From Bremia lactucae (lineage: Eukaryota > Oomycota > Peronosporomycetes > Peronosporales > Peronosporaceae): 64,000 nucleotides of DNA. The position numbers and the translations under genes were made by a program. This document shows, piece after piece, positions 11,186 through 21,191 of this stretch. Numbering within the stretch: the first letter of the stretch is position 1; each line of letters opens with the position of its first letter. The notes beneath the pieces are model-generated. The model made no database searches. It had not been told where the DNA came from and saw only the letters and a program-made list of their open reading frames with translations. The stretch spans positions 1,490,989-1,554,988 of the forward strand of contig NC_090618.1 in the NCBI RefSeq assembly GCF_004359215.1, given 5' to 3'.

Positions 11186-11376
11186 AATACATGTAATGCG
11201 ATGACTTGCGTATTGATACAGCGTAGCCAAAGTGAAATTAATGTATGAAAGACAATAGACCCCTCACTATCTGCTTTATCGAATTTCAAAAAATAAGTCG
11301 CTACAAATCTCAAAATCTCAAATTTTATAATTTTAAAGCTTTGATTGGTAAAAACAAGCGACCATCATTCGATCCT

Positions 11377-14343
11377 ATGGCGTCGACAGCATCTAAGCGT
11401 AAGCGGTTGAAGAATCTCAATCCAATGGCTACATCGACTGCTTTCCCGTCGATTGAGGATAAATTTCAGACACTTGAAATGTGGTATCGCGCCTTGAACG
11501 TGGACATGTCAGAGCTGCGGCGAGAGTGCGCGCGCGTCCGCCTCGAGCTCGAAAAAGTGGATGACACGGCGGAGGCGGCGGTTGAAAAGTCCGAGCGCTG
11601 TCTCGTTAAGGTAAAGAAGATTCAGGAGCGTGCGATACTAGCACTTGAAGCCAAAGACAAGGCCGCGGAGAGTTCCAAGAGCTCGCACGAGATGATGTTG
11701 GACCATGTGGACAAGCGATTCATCACGATGCATAAAAAGCTGGCAAAGTTTCGACAAGGCAGTATTAATGAAGAATTTCTCATGACGCAATTGACGCAGC
11801 TTCAGGAGCAATACGAGGACGAATTAATGAAACTTCGACAAGAACAGAACGCGAAACTTGAAGCCCAGCAGAGCCAATTAAAGCGAGTGATGGTCCAATT
11901 CCAAGCTGACAAAACCTTGCAAAAAGAGATAAAAACGATGAAGAAGATAATACAACGCTTAACTGACGAAAACAATCGATTGACGCATGAGGTGGCGCAA
12001 ATGGTTACACACAAGGAAGTGGATACATTGCGACAACATGTTGTAAATTTAGAGAATGCGACGCAAGAGGAAAAAGGTTGTAAACGAGGGAGTTGGGGGA
12101 CGTTCAAAAATCAAGTTGTTGACAATGAGTCACAGAAGACAGAGATGGAATCGAGATTGCTGAATACAGCCAATGGAGGGGACGAGAGTACGGCTACAAC
12201 GCTGCGTCTTGAACGGAATTTGCTACCATTGTGTCTACCCCGAGATGTGGTTCGACAGAAAGATTTAAGTGGAATTTACGAGGATTTGCGACGTATTAAT
12301 CATGATTTTCAATCCGTCGATGCCGACATCTCCTCATTGGTCAAGCAAAGCGATACGCGTGGAAGCCAGCAGGAGCAGCACTTTGAAGCACGAATTCAAG
12401 AGTTGAGTACGCAACTTTTTAATGCATTGGGGCACGACTCGAGGCTGCATGCTACGGAGATTGGCCGACTTAAAGACGCTCTTTTTGACTCACAAAGTAA
12501 TCAGCGAGAGCTTACCCAATGGATACGGCGAGTCGAAGACCAGCTTCACCAATTACCGCAAGCGCGTCCACAAGATCAGCCTGTCTGGTGCAGCGGGCCT
12601 GATCAGCCCGAATATATACCACTAGCACCATCCATTGCAACTTGTCGAGAGAAGACGTCGAGCTATGAATTAGTGCATAATGATTCAGTGCCTTCTCTTG
12701 ACCCTAATGCACATGATAGCATCCAATGGGATATATCTCAAAGAGGTCGTAGTCGAAGCCCACTTCGTCGTCGTCCTTGGAGCAGTAATTTGCCTCGCAG
12801 TGAGACAACAACTGATTCAAATTATCATCTCAATCATAGCCAACGCGATAATCAGCGCAGAGATTTCGGTGGTGTGGAAAACCACGAGCACGTAGAACGA
12901 CATGAAACGGAAGTGGCCGAGATGCCATCGAATAATTTGAGCTTGATCCCGAGTACTCACGACAAGGAGAACAATGTCGCAGAACGCAGCAGCAGATACG
13001 GGCAATTCGATCAAATTTCTCGTCGCAGTCGCCAACCTCGTAAGATTCCAGAAGTTATTGTTATTGAAGAAGATGAAGATGATGATGACGTTTCGGACGA
13101 CCTCGGTGATGAGAGCGTTTACGAAGAAGTCGATGGGGCCAGAGCTCCTCCTGATGTCGTCTTGGATGAGGAAGACACCATGCAGTCACCCAACGTCATT
13201 GCCGCGTACCCGCCTGAGACGCGCAGTCTGAATACCAATGAAGAAGAAATAATTGATGTTTTAGAGAACGAATCAGACGTTCGAACGGGCTTGTTGCTGT
13301 ACTTTTGCTTAGGTGGTGCCCCCGATCTTGATGTTTATTGGACACATTGCTTTACTCAACTAAATTCCGAAGAATGCGTGGATTTGTCTCGGGTTTTTCG
13401 GTTTCAGCGTCAATATGTCTTCTTGCAGTGCTTTCCATTGCACTTGACGCAATGTATCCTCCAAGCTATGGCTTCGAATGGGCAAAGCGGTTGTAAAAAG
13501 ATTAAATCTCGGATCAGCGAAGCAATAACCGCCACTCAACTTCGAGATAATTTTGACGATGTTGTTACAACGACGCGTCTTTCTTGGATTAAAGCACTGA
13601 ACATCTACTTATCCGAGCAAGCTCAGTCCTCAGACGAGTCTTTATCGGAAGGTCTTGTATTGTCGCTCAATCCAGCTGCATTGTCTTGTAGTCTAGACGA
13701 GGATGTGGCCATTTCTGCGTGGAGACGACGGCAAGGATATGTGCTATGGAATCTGGTGCGAACCCTTCACTATGGCTCATTCTTACCAGCGATGAAGTGC
13801 AATGCGGACACTTCTCCTGCTGTATATTTATTTGTGCTCCTTTTTGACGTGCTGACAGTAACGAGCTTATGTCCGCAGTTTGGTTCGTTTCGATTGAATG
13901 CGTTTGGTAGCAAGGCGTTTGCGTTTCTCTGGAATTCTACGCTGAAAAAGCTGCCGTATGTTTGTTTTGCTGATTGGTCATGGCTTGAGGATCAATCGAC
14001 GGGAGGAAAGCTACCTGCTTTGGCATTTTGTCACTTACTGGCGACCATTTTGCTATCCAACAGTCCGATGGACCATTACTGTCAAACAAGCTGTAAGAAC
14101 TACGCAGCTGTTGTGAAGCACATTCTTTGCAAACTCTATGTCGGCGGTCAAGCGATTCAAAAATCGGTGGACACAGTACCGTCTACATCTCTTATGCTCG
14201 CCGAATGGGAAATCACGCATATAGAGCTGCATGATTTGGATAGCACATTTGCGTCAATTCTTGGATTAGATGGTTTCTTTGAAGTCACTGAAGCTATTCA
14301 AAACAATATGCTGGCCATGGCAGCCACGAAATTGTCTTCATGA
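11377..14343 (+). CDS. Large coiled-coil protein with C-terminal helical domain
   Basis: 988 residues from the ATG at 11377 (MASTASKRKRLKNLNP). The frame is open from 11245, but that upstream part is AT-rich and looks like leader. Residues about 25-280 form a long coiled coil (DKFQTLEMWYRALNVDMSEL; TQLTQLQEQYEDELMKLRQE). A middle region is basic with RGRSRSPLRRRPW, then strongly acidic (EEDEDDDDVSDD, encoded partly by a GAT/GAA run). The last 340 residues are a globular, Leu/Cys/Trp-rich helical region (GLLLYFCLGGAPDLDVYWTH to EVTEAIQNNML). Family not recognised. The pairing with the preceding coiled-coil gene may reflect a shared complex or an old tandem duplication, but the sequences are not obviously alike. 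Confidence 0.75.
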   Translation: MASTASKRKRLKNLNPMATSTAFPSIEDKFQTLEMWYRALNVDMSELRRECARVRLELEKVDDTAEAAVEKSERCLVKVKKIQERAILALEAKDKAAESSKSSHEMMLDHVDKRFITMHKKLAKFRQGSINEEFLMTQLTQLQEQYEDELMKLRQEQNAKLEAQQSQLKRVMVQFQADKTLQKEIKTMKKIIQRLTDENNRLTHEVAQMVTHKEVDTLRQHVVNLENATQEEKGCKRGSWGTFKNQVVDNESQKTEMESRLLNTANGGDESTATTLRLERNLLPLCLPRDVVRQKDLSGIYEDLRRINHDFQSVDADISSLVKQSDTRGSQQEQHFEARIQELSTQLFNALGHDSRLHATEIGRLKDALFDSQSNQRELTQWIRRVEDQLHQLPQARPQDQPVWCSGPDQPEYIPLAPSIATCREKTSSYELVHNDSVPSLDPNAHDSIQWDISQRGRSRSPLRRRPWSSNLPRSETTTDSNYHLNHSQRDNQRRDFGGVENHEHVERHETEVAEMPSNNLSLIPSTHDKENNVAERSSRYGQFDQISRRSRQPRKIPEVIVIEEDEDDDDVSDDLGDESVYEEVDGARAPPDVVLDEEDTMQSPNVIAAYPPETRSLNTNEEEIIDVLENESDVRTGLLLYFCLGGAPDLDVYWTHCFTQLNSEECVDLSRVFRFQRQYVFLQCFPLHLTQCILQAMASNGQSGCKKIKSRISEAITATQLRDNFDDVVTTTRLSWIKALNIYLSEQAQSSDESLSEGLVLSLNPAALSCSLDEDVAISAWRRRQGYVLWNLVRTLHYGSFLPAMKCNADTSPAVYLFVLLFDVLTVTSLCPQFGSFRLNAFGSKAFAFLWNSTLKKLPYVCFADWSWLEDQSTGGKLPALAFCHLLATILLSNSPMDHYCQTSCKNYAAVVKHILCKLYVGGQAIQKSVDTVPSTSLMLAEWEITHIELHDLDSTFASILGLDGFFEVTEAIQNNMLAMAATKLSS

Positions 14344-15304
14344 TGTACGGGTCGGCCAACACAATTTTTGAAAATTGAAAATTCTCGTACAAACGGCATC
14401 CTCGAATTTGTCTACTAGCGACGTCTTGGAATGCCGATAAAAATGGAGTCTATTCTTGTTTTCATTGGCGGACTCTCGTTGGTGCTGAATTCACGTATAG
14501 CAAAGCTTGCCGTTAATTGAGTTGATCCAATGAAATTCTAATACGAGGAGTTATGGTGAAGCCTATATTCATAAGGCCAGAGATGACTCGTTTATATGCG
14601 CTGGTCTCAACGATGATGTTCAGCAGACCGCCAAAGTCAGAAAGCTACAGATCACTATTGGCAAGTCGCCGCTGTTCAAGCAAGAGAAGTAAACCTTGTG
14701 CCAAGGACGCTAGCAACTCGTGCCGATGGTTGATTGGTTCTATATAGAGAATGTGAGAAGTGCTTCACTGACCACACCCCTCATTAACATGAATTTAAGC
14801 CAGGGAATCTCCAACCCAACCATCACACACCTCAATACGATGGCACGACGGCCATCCACTGAACGTTGAGAATTGACTCCAGCTACTTTGAATATGGCAT
14901 CGCGAATATCACGTCGGAGGCTGGCATTTTGATGATGTTTGCCAACACAATCACTAGAGCCGTCATCATACACTTGCGTTCTCAATGCGTGGACTTTTGC
15001 TTGTTAAGTACTGATTTAGCTAGCGTTCACGGGTATATGCTGGAGAATTACAAAGACAGTTATTTTTCTTATTGACATTTGTCAGCAAAAGGTCTAAAGA
15101 TTAAGCAACGACGCGATCACAAAGTGCTGTGTGTTGTCCTTCACTCCTGTAAGCACCAAACAACGCAAGAACCGTGAATAGCTAGCAAAAGCTTTTTTCA
15201 AAGTAACATTTTCGACCAGCCTATTAAAGTGTTTGTCAAAATCTATTCCTTTCTCTTCAGTCTTCCCGTCACTCCTCAGTTAGAATCTGCCGATATAAGA
15301 AAAA
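14344..15304. other. 961 bases without a recognisable gene
   Basis: Only short ORFs occur (14553-14747 +, 14740-14985 -, 14866-15075 +). None has a recognisable motif, and no two of them join in a convincing way. Several short readable stretches in shifting frames suggest an old decayed gene rather than random spacer, but I cannot name it. Confidence 0.5.
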
Positions 15305-15557
15305 ATGGTGACTTTTCTGTGTGCTGTCGTTGGCGTCGCCAGAAGTGCCTTCACTGTAGACATAATAAAGCAAACTGGTGGACCACTTGAAAAAGGCGAT
15401 TAAAAAGAAAACGTTTAACACGATCATGGACCCAACAAGCTGACAGCTTTTCCTAGCGAAGACAGCAGACGACAAGTGACTTTCTTCTTGCTTAAAAAAC
15501 GTGAAGAAGCTGAAGAAGGGCGACAAAACAGCTCTCATCGAAGCGCTTACGACCCGA
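15305..15557 (+). pseudogene. CRN: Broken Crinkler (CRN) N-terminal module, plus-strand copy
   Basis: The ATG at 15305 opens the characteristic CRN start (MVTFLCAVVGVA, AFTVDI), but the frame ends at a TAA after about 32 codons. Further on, in another frame, the conserved QLFLAKTADDK segment carrying the FLAK motif is still readable near 15450. It is followed by KKLKKGDKTALIEAL, the counterpart of MEKLMEGEKTALVEAL in the CRN at 48138-48578. CRN proteins are oomycete effectors translocated into plant cells. This copy is interrupted by a stop, a frame change and a deletion, and has no C-terminal effector domain, so it is a dead fragment. Confidence 0.82.
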
Positions 15558-15936
15558 AATAAATGTGACGCTATCACGAGAGATTTGGAAAAGGTGAGAA
15601 GCATAAATTGCACCCCGGTCTTAATCGCTGATAGCATCCATAGAATTTGCAGAGCTTGTTCTTGTAGTTTTTATTTCTCGTCGTCAAAGTCGTTGGCTCC
15701 ATCGTAAGTTCAGTCTTCTTGCCCTACTTCCATTTCTTCACGTCTTCTAAGCGAGAAATTACATATGTCGTCGCTGTCTTCACCACGAAAAGCTGCAATT
15801 TCCGGTCCCCTTGATCGTGCTAAGCTTCTCCTCTTCAGTTGCCTTTTTCAAGTGATCCACCAGCTTGTTTATATATCGATGTCTACAGGGCACGCATTTC
15901 TGGCAACGCTACGATGGCACACGGAAGAGTGACCAT
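15558..15936 (-). pseudogene. CRN: Second broken CRN N-terminal copy and flanking block, minus strand
   Basis: Read on the minus strand from the ATG at 15936, the sequence again gives a CRN-like start (MVTLPCAIVA) that meets a stop within about 20 codons. Its DNA aligns with the CRN at 48138-48578, including the flanking block holding AAATGTGACGC (15570 here, 48010 there) in the same relative orientation. Together with the plus-strand copy at 15305 it makes a tail-to-tail inverted pair. Non-functional. Confidence 0.75.
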
Positions 15937-16281
15937 CCTTTCTTATTGCTGCAGACTTTTAAATAAGGAATAAGGGAAAGAGGCGGATGGATTCTGGCTA
16001 ACGATTTGATGGGCTGGCCTAAACTTGTATTTTTGGAAGCTTTTGCATGCAATCCACTTCGTGTGGTGCTTGCAGGAGTGACGTACAACAGACAGCAACA
16101 GTAATACCTTGACGTTTTTTTCTCCTTTTTGTTCCGATAATTTGGGTTTTGAGACGATTATTCGTAAATTACAAATATTACATATTTTCATAATATAGCC
16201 AAGCCTAATTTACAAAGAAGGGTTTCATCTATGTAAAATGCAAATTGCAGAGGACAAAAATAAGATACTGATCCTTACAAT
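15937..16281. other. Spacer upstream of the CRN remnant
   Basis: 345 bases, AT-rich toward 16200, with one 82-codon minus ORF (15943-16191) of no recognisable content. The first 50 bases (AATAAGGAATAAGGGA) resemble the CRN upstream sequence near 48610. Nothing else identified. Confidence 0.5.
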
Positions 16282-16372
16282 TGTAACGGTGCACTACCGA
16301 CTTGTACTGCTTCAGTACAAGTCCACTTCGCACTGCCTCAGTGCGAGTGGTGCCTCACGTCACTTCACGTAC
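16282..16372 (-). repeat. Family I LTR fragment
   Basis: Starts TGTAACGGTGCACTACCGACT and keeps the hairpin-rich end of the family I LTR up to the CACGTACACT motif, where it is cut. LTR sense is minus, opposite to copy B that follows, so it is not the 5' LTR of copy B. Confidence 0.85.
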
Positions 16373-16458
16373 ACTGGTTCGAAACTGGATTCGCACCTGC
16401 GAAATATGTCAGCGAGTGAAGCCATCTAAATCGTCGCAGGCACGCCTGGGACCTCTGC
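16373..16458 (+). pseudogene. Integrase zinc-domain scrap from a different Gypsy family
   Basis: 86 bases encode RNWIRTCEICQRVKPSKSSQ, the CxxC end of an integrase zinc-binding domain followed by LGPLPIAS. Family I copies read VRKYIRACEVCQQVKPSPSS at this place, so this comes from another family. It is fused directly upstream of family I RNase H sequence, in an order reversed from any intact element. Confidence 0.7.
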
Positions 16459-17040
16459 CGATTGCCAGCGTTCCTTTGAAGGTATAAAGCAAAGCTTGAT
16501 TCAATCGCCTATCTTGGCGACTGCAGATCAAAACAGACCATTCCATGTGGTCTGTCACGCAAGCGATTTCGCAATCGGCTGTGTGCTAATGCAATACAAT
16601 ACAGACGGCACGAGTGCGTCGTCTGCTACCAATCGCGCCAGCTGCAACCAGCTGAACGCAATTTCCCAGTGCATGACAAGGAACTCCTTGCTTTGAAATA
16701 TGCACTGGCTAAGTGTAGGGTCTATCTCCCAGGAGATAGACCGTTCATCGTATATACGGACCATGCGTCACTACGCACGGCCGTAAATAGCCCACACCTC
16801 TCGCAAAGAATGGCGAGGTGGCTATCCTTCTTCGCGGAGTATAATTTCCCCGTGGTTAATAAACCAGGACGACTTAATGTCATCGCTGATGTGTTATCAC
16901 ACCGACCCGATTTCGAGCCGGCTGTGCATTCCAACAGCGAAATAATTCCAATGTTGCAAAACTCATTTCAGCGTTCCTCCATCAACCTTGGTTGATGACA
17001 TAGAGAAAGCCTACACAAAAGATGAAGACCTTTTATGTTT
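16459..17040 (+). pseudogene. Family I RT connection and RNase H, copy B
   Basis: Reads SPILATADQNRPFHVVC, then MHDKELLALKYALAKCRVYL, FIVYTDHASL and SQRMARWLSFFAEYNF, KPGRLNVIADVL. These are the Gypsy RNase H hallmarks, including the TDH region. Frames break at least twice. No gag, protease or RT core precedes it, so copy B is 5'-truncated. It is near-identical in inverted orientation to 24300-24790 of copy C. Confidence 0.88.
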
Positions 17041-17074
17041 GATGGATATCTAATGAATCCATCCAATAAAACTT

Positions 17075-18700
17075 ATAAAGATGTACCGGCTTGATATCGA
17101 TTGTCATCCGATCGATACACAACACGCAACGGCTTATTGTATTACACAGCCGTTGCCTTCGACACTCCACGTGTCGTCGTCTCAACTCACAATGATTTGC
17201 GCTTGCGCATTATGTATGAGTGTCACGATGCACCAACAAGTGGGCATCGTGGACGTGAAAAGACTTATCTTACAGTAAGCCGCGACATTTACTGGCCCCG
17301 CCAGTATTAGTTCGTGCGCAAGTACATTCGTGCTTATGAGGTAAGTCAACAAGTGAAGCCTAGCCCTTCATCCCGTGTACCTCTCCAACCTCTCCCAATT
17401 CAGGCAGAGTGTTGGCAGTCCGTATCTATGGACTTCGTCTTCGGATTTCCCAAAGACGACCACAAATACAATGGTATCCTTGTTTTGTAGACGTATTCAG
17501 CAAGATGTACCATCTTGCTGCGGTACCAGAGTCGATTACGGCTCCGGGTTGTGCCCGTATTTTTATCGACACGGTATTCAAACTCCATTAGTAACCCCGT
17601 GAATTAGTCTCGGATAGAGATCCACGGCTCACGGTGGAGTTCTGGCAATCCGTGTTCCGATCTCTCGGAACACGGCTGACTATGTCAACATCTGATCACC
17701 CAGAAACGGATGATCAAACAGAAAGCGTAAATCGCGTCCTTGAAGAGATACTTCGAGGTTACGTCCAATCGTATCTGAATTGGAGCGAGTTTTTACCGAT
17801 GCTCGAATTCGCCATCAATAATTGGGTGCATGCGTCTAAAACGCATACACCGTTCTTTGTGAATGGCTTACGCCATCCTCGCATACCCACTTAATTTGAG
17901 AGACCCTCTAGTTTGAGGGGGTGGACTCGCACGAGCAAAACCACTTCTGGCTCATGCTCATCACGCGTCGAAGTTAACGACAACGCGAGTGATGTCGATG
18001 TCGAAGCAATCGACACCGAAGATGAGAAAGACCTCATGACAGTGCGCAGAAAGCGTACTGAAAAAGGCAAAACAAATGAGTCAGCAGAAATATTTCTGTT
18101 ATTCGACAATCAACAACCGTTTCGTTCAGGATTCCATTGCTAACGCAGTGGACCACCAGAAACGGAATGCAGACAAAACATGGAAGAACAAATGTTCATC
18201 CATTTAAAATTAATGATCTAGTGCTACTCTCTACGGTAAACTTAACTAAGCGTGTAGTCACTAATGTGAGTAGCAGTTACCTACTACCCAAGTTCATTGG
18301 GCCTTTCCGTGTACTGCATCGCAGAGGCAATGCGTTCACAATATAATTGCCACGTAAGATGCGAACGCATCGTCCGTTTTATGTTGGTCGGCTCCGCCCG
18401 TACCATTAGTACGCCGTTTCTTATGAGGACGGATCTGACCACCCTTTTCAAGAATCCCCAAAAGATTATTGTGATCACGAATCAGATTCTCATGTTGAAT
18501 CTGGAGATTCTCATGTCGGGTTTGAAGATCCTCAGAACCGCGATGAGCGGACGACAGCTCATCACGAACAGCGTGATATTTCCGTTCGTACTCCAACATG
18601 GAGTACGCACACTTCGAACGATCTATCAACCGTTCGATATGATGAGCCTGCGCTGTCTGTTCCTACAAGCGACCCTTACCGCGCTCGTGATTAAGTCCCT
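17075..18700 (+). pseudogene. Family I integrase (zinc, catalytic core, C-terminal domain), copy B
   Basis: The order is that of Ty3/Gypsy integrase: zinc-binding region near 17200-17380 (GHRGREKTYLTVSRDIYWPR), first acidic residue in MDFVFGFPKDD near 17430, second in SDRDPRLT near 17605, third in QTESVNRVLEEIL near 17720, then the C-terminal domain (INDLVLLSTVNLTKRVVTN) and a charged linker. Stops and frameshifts split it into at least five ORFs. The linker is also open on the opposite strand, where it encodes a coiled coil (18336-18629). Sequence identity with copy C over this part is very high by eye. Confidence 0.9.
18336..18629 (-). CDS. Antisense accessory gene of family I, coiled-coil part, copy B
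   Basis: 97 codons opposite the integrase-chromodomain linker. The peptide has heptad-type spacing and charged repeats (SMLEYERKYHAVRDELSSAH; RHENLQIQHENLIRDHNNLL) and ends with a basic run RPHKKRRTNG that resembles a nuclear localisation signal. The frame is open upstream to an in-frame TAG, beyond which SDLESKIDKLDHFLRELEEG continues the coiled coil. Copy C has the same peptide and the same TAG. Two further families carry unrelated coiled coils in the same antisense position. No known family recognised. Confidence 0.5.
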   Translation of the reverse strand: MIDRSKCAYSMLEYERKYHAVRDELSSAHRGSEDLQTRHENLQIQHENLIRDHNNLLGILEKGGQIRPHKKRRTNGTGGADQHKTDDAFASYVAIIL

Positions 18701-18729
18701 CCTCCAATTCGTGCAGGAAGTGATCAAGT

Positions 18730-19074
18730 TTGTCGATCTTCGACTCTAGATCCGACACACGGTTCGGATCTTATTTCCCTCCTCCGCCACAGCCATTGGT
18801 GGATTCCCACGGTGGTCAACGTTTCCTTGTGGAACGTCTTCAAAATAACTGTGAAGTGAAGAAGCAGCGAACGAGCTATCTGGTTCGCTGGCGTGGTTAT
18901 TCACCTTCACATGACAGCTGGGAGCCTTGTTCCCAGCTGGTTGCTGACGTCGAGGTCCTCGTCCGTCAGTATGACGAGACCCATCCGATGGTTCAGAAGG
19001 CCCATCGGAAAACACGCGCCCCTGGCGCATGTAAATCGATTGCAAAACGTCAATCGCGTCACGCATCTCAATAG
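18730..19074 (+). CDS. Chromodomain end of family I pol, copy B
   Basis: A 114-codon open stretch ends pol. After a Pro-rich PPPPQPLVDS it reads GGQRFLVERLQNN and SYLVRWRGYSPSHDSWEPCS, a canonical chromodomain with the aromatic-cage type residues Y, W and W. It ends soon after VLVRQYDETHP. In chromoviruses this domain steers integration toward modified histones. It marks family I as a chromovirus. In this copy it is cut off from the integrase by frameshifts. The opposite strand is open over the whole domain (18746-19333). Confidence 0.85.
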   Translation: MSIFDSRSDTRFGSYFPPPPQPLVDSHGGQRFLVERLQNNCEVKKQRTSYLVRWRGYSPSHDSWEPCSQLVADVEVLVRQYDETHPMVQKAHRKTRAPGACKSIAKRQSRHASQ

Positions 19075-19333
19075 AGATGCGAGCCCTTCCCCAGGGCGAA
19101 GAAAGGTAATAGACATCCCCTTTTACCCTCTTCGAGTTGTCTACACAACACGGACAGGGATCACCCCACGTGAGGCATGGAAGCCCAGCATTACGTGACA
19201 ACCGATGCAATTTATACTTTGCACCGGTTGGAGTTCGTTTCTCAAACTTAACGCGATTCGCGTTAAGTTTTTGAAGCCAAGCTTCGCGTCCAATGTCTTT
19301 AACATTGCGAATGAACGCGCTCCTGGCTTGCAT
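18746..19333 (-). CDS. Antisense accessory ORF of family I, CPCC part, copy B
   Basis: 195 codons fully overlapping the chromodomain on the other strand. Marks: QARSAFIRNVKDIGREAWLQ, WGDPCPCCVDNSKRVKGDV, EMRDAIDVLQ, and a polar tail (GPRRQQPAGNKAPSCHVKVN). The first two marks recur antisense in copies A and C and at 59.1-59.4 kb. Part of this frame could be a passive shadow of the chromodomain. The CPCC portion, however, lies beyond the pol stop, where no sense coding explains it. The coiled-coil part continues downstream in another frame. Function unknown. Confidence 0.48.
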   Translation of the reverse strand: MQARSAFIRNVKDIGREAWLQKLNANRVKFEKRTPTGAKYKLHRLSRNAGLPCLTWGDPCPCCVDNSKRVKGDVYYLSSPWGRARISIEMRDAIDVLQSIYMRQGRVFSDGPSEPSDGSRHTDGRGPRRQQPAGNKAPSCHVKVNNHASEPDSSFAASSLHSYFEDVPQGNVDHRGNPPMAVAEEGNKIRTVCRI

Positions 19334-19692
19334 AAGCGAGACTTTATCTCGCTTATTGTTACCACTAAACCATCGATGCTTAAGGAAAGTATCCAGATAA
19401 AAATCTTCCTCAGCGCGAAAGTTCTTCGCGCTGGGATCAAGGCCATGTAGCTTTGTCGTAATTATTTAGGGATATTTACTGTGAGACTAGTCTCTCCAGA
19501 CAAGCTATTGACTAGCCGTTTGCACGAAAGCCACGGCTTCTTTTCAGGCAAGACGAGACATTTTATTGGCTACGCTCCCCTGATGCCCGCGGCTGCATGA
19601 ATCGCAGCCGAAGGCTCCGCACTATCCGCACACGGCATGGACTTATGATCCATGCGATTGAATTTAAAATGATGGTTCTGACCAATCAACAT
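19334..19692 (-). pseudogene. Antisense accessory gene, N-terminal remnant, copy B
   Basis: A minus-strand ATG at 19692 (MLIGQNHHFKFNRM) matches the start of the copy C antisense ORF at 21192 (MSIGQNPHFKFHRM). It runs through AEPSAAIHAAAG and then jumps, the acidic block being deleted, to sequence matching SGETTPHNKYP of the other copies. The ATG lies 75 bases inside the 3' LTR edge. Confidence 0.5.
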
Positions 19693-19766
19693 CGTTTTCC
19701 ATTAATCGGTCTTAGTGACCACTCTATCCAATGACAGTCAGAGTGACTGTCGCTTAAGGGGGCGGG

Positions 19767-20207
19767 TGATGGAACGGAATGCATCGTTACATAAAATTAA
19801 CTCATAAAGGTTGCTGATTAATATTATCTAAAAGGTAGATAATATTTGGAGAATATTACTTTATGTAGTGATATTCAAAAAGCTTATCATTTTGTAGGTA
19901 TAGGCCATTATATCTACTTTCTCTTCGGTTCAGTCAGCGCTGTACGCGCGCAAAGAGAAAGACAGATAAAATTTTTAGAACATGTTTTGTATTGGTTCAT
20001 AATTAAGCTAGTAATAAGTAGATAGACATGAAGAGCTTAATTATATTAACACAGTTCTAAATTAATACTCTATAAAGCAAATGTTTTAAAGAGAATCTTC
20101 CTCTGCACGAACTAGTGTACGTGAAGTGACGTGAGGCACCACTCGCACTGAGGCACTGCGAAGTGGACTTGTACTGAAGCAGTATAAATCGGCAGTGCCC
20201 CGTTACA
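19767..20207 (+). repeat. Family I 3' LTR, copy B
   Basis: About 440 bases, beginning in a degraded TG...AACGGAATGCATCG and ending GTGCCCCGTTACA. It holds the usual internal order: TTAATATTATCTAAAAGGTAG near the start, the GCGCAAAGAGAAAGACAGATA block, the CACGTAC palindrome, and the AAG-loop hairpins near the end. A purine-rich AAGGGGGCGGGTGA precedes it as a candidate polypurine tract. Confidence 0.88.
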
Positions 20208-20662
20208 AATTTGGCGACTGACTATTAAATGCAGTCATCAAAGCATCTTTTGATACGGTTTCGGCGTCTAGTAATTGAACGAGCAGTCGCTTAAGTAACT
20301 TAACGAGAAGTAGTAGAAGCGGTTGTACAATAGCTAGAAAAACTATAAACATGTGCTGCACTTACAATACTGACTCTGCTACCATGCATGAATTGAAGTC
20401 AATAGAACGCTCGTAGAATTTAGCTTGTTAAAAGCCAATTACTGGGCTGTCAGACCTTTGACGAGCATCGAAGCGTGCATATTTGCGTGCTTAAAGTTTC
20501 CGTTTATATGAAGCTAGGAGGACGATATCACATTATGCAACGTTTAGTAAGAAAAAAACATAAGATTACTCGAACAAAAGGGGCTTAATTAGGTGCGACT
20601 GTATCATCGACTCAATAAACAAATTTAATTTACTTGCAATACTCATCATCAGGGAGAACGGC
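20208..20662. other. Spacer between Gypsy copies B and C
   Basis: 455 bases with no long ORF and no recognised repeat. It ends with AGGAC, the target duplication of copy C, so the last bases are the insertion site of that element. Confidence 0.6.
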
Positions 20663-20667
20663 AGGAC

Positions 20668-21111
20668 TGTAACGGGGCACTACGACTTTACTGCTTCATT
20701 ACAAGTCCACTTCGAACTGCTTCAATTGCGAGTGGTGCCTTACGTCATTTCACGTACATTAGTACGTGTAGAGGAAGACTTCTCTTTTGAGACAACTACC
20801 TTAAAGAGGGTTAAATGAAAACTGTATTAATATATTAAGTTTCTCTTCTGTCTATCTGTTAATGCTAACTTAATTATAAACTAATAGAAAACATGCAATT
20901 TAAATCTTATCTGTCTCTTTCTTTACGTTTACAGCTGATAAGTCTGCGGGTTAAATTGATATAACGGCTTATACCTATTTATGGATAAGATTTTCGAGCA
21001 TCCGAGCATTACTGTATAAAGTAATATTCTCCAAATATTATCTACCTTTTAAATAATTTATTAATTAACAACCTTAAGTGTTAATTTCATGTAACGATAC
21101 GCCCCGTTACA
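20668..21111 (-). repeat. Family I 3' LTR, copy C
   Basis: 444 bases, plus-strand reading TGTAACGGGGCACTACG...CGATACGCCCCGTTACA. The ten terminal bases are a perfect inverted repeat, longer than the usual TG...CA. On the element-sense side the LTR is preceded by the purine-rich AAGGAAGAGGTGA, a plausible polypurine tract. Confidence 0.92.
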
Positions 21112-21191
21112 TCACCTCTTCCTTAAACGACAATTACTCTGACTGTCATTGGATGGAGTGGTCACTATGTGACCACTTAATTTAAAAAAAT

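Noticed and set aside
15269..15637. 122-codon minus ORF with membrane-like Phe/Leu-rich sequence
   Set aside because: It is the reverse reading of a broken CRN N-terminal copy; the same antisense peptide (HLSSAVFARKSC) appears opposite the CRN at 48.4 kb.
19205..19450. Plus ORF of 81 codons repeated in copies A, B and D (IKIFLSAKVLRAGIKAM)
   Set aside because: It is the reverse reading of the antisense accessory gene (AFLKHRWFSGNN region); the antisense frame is longer and shared more widely.
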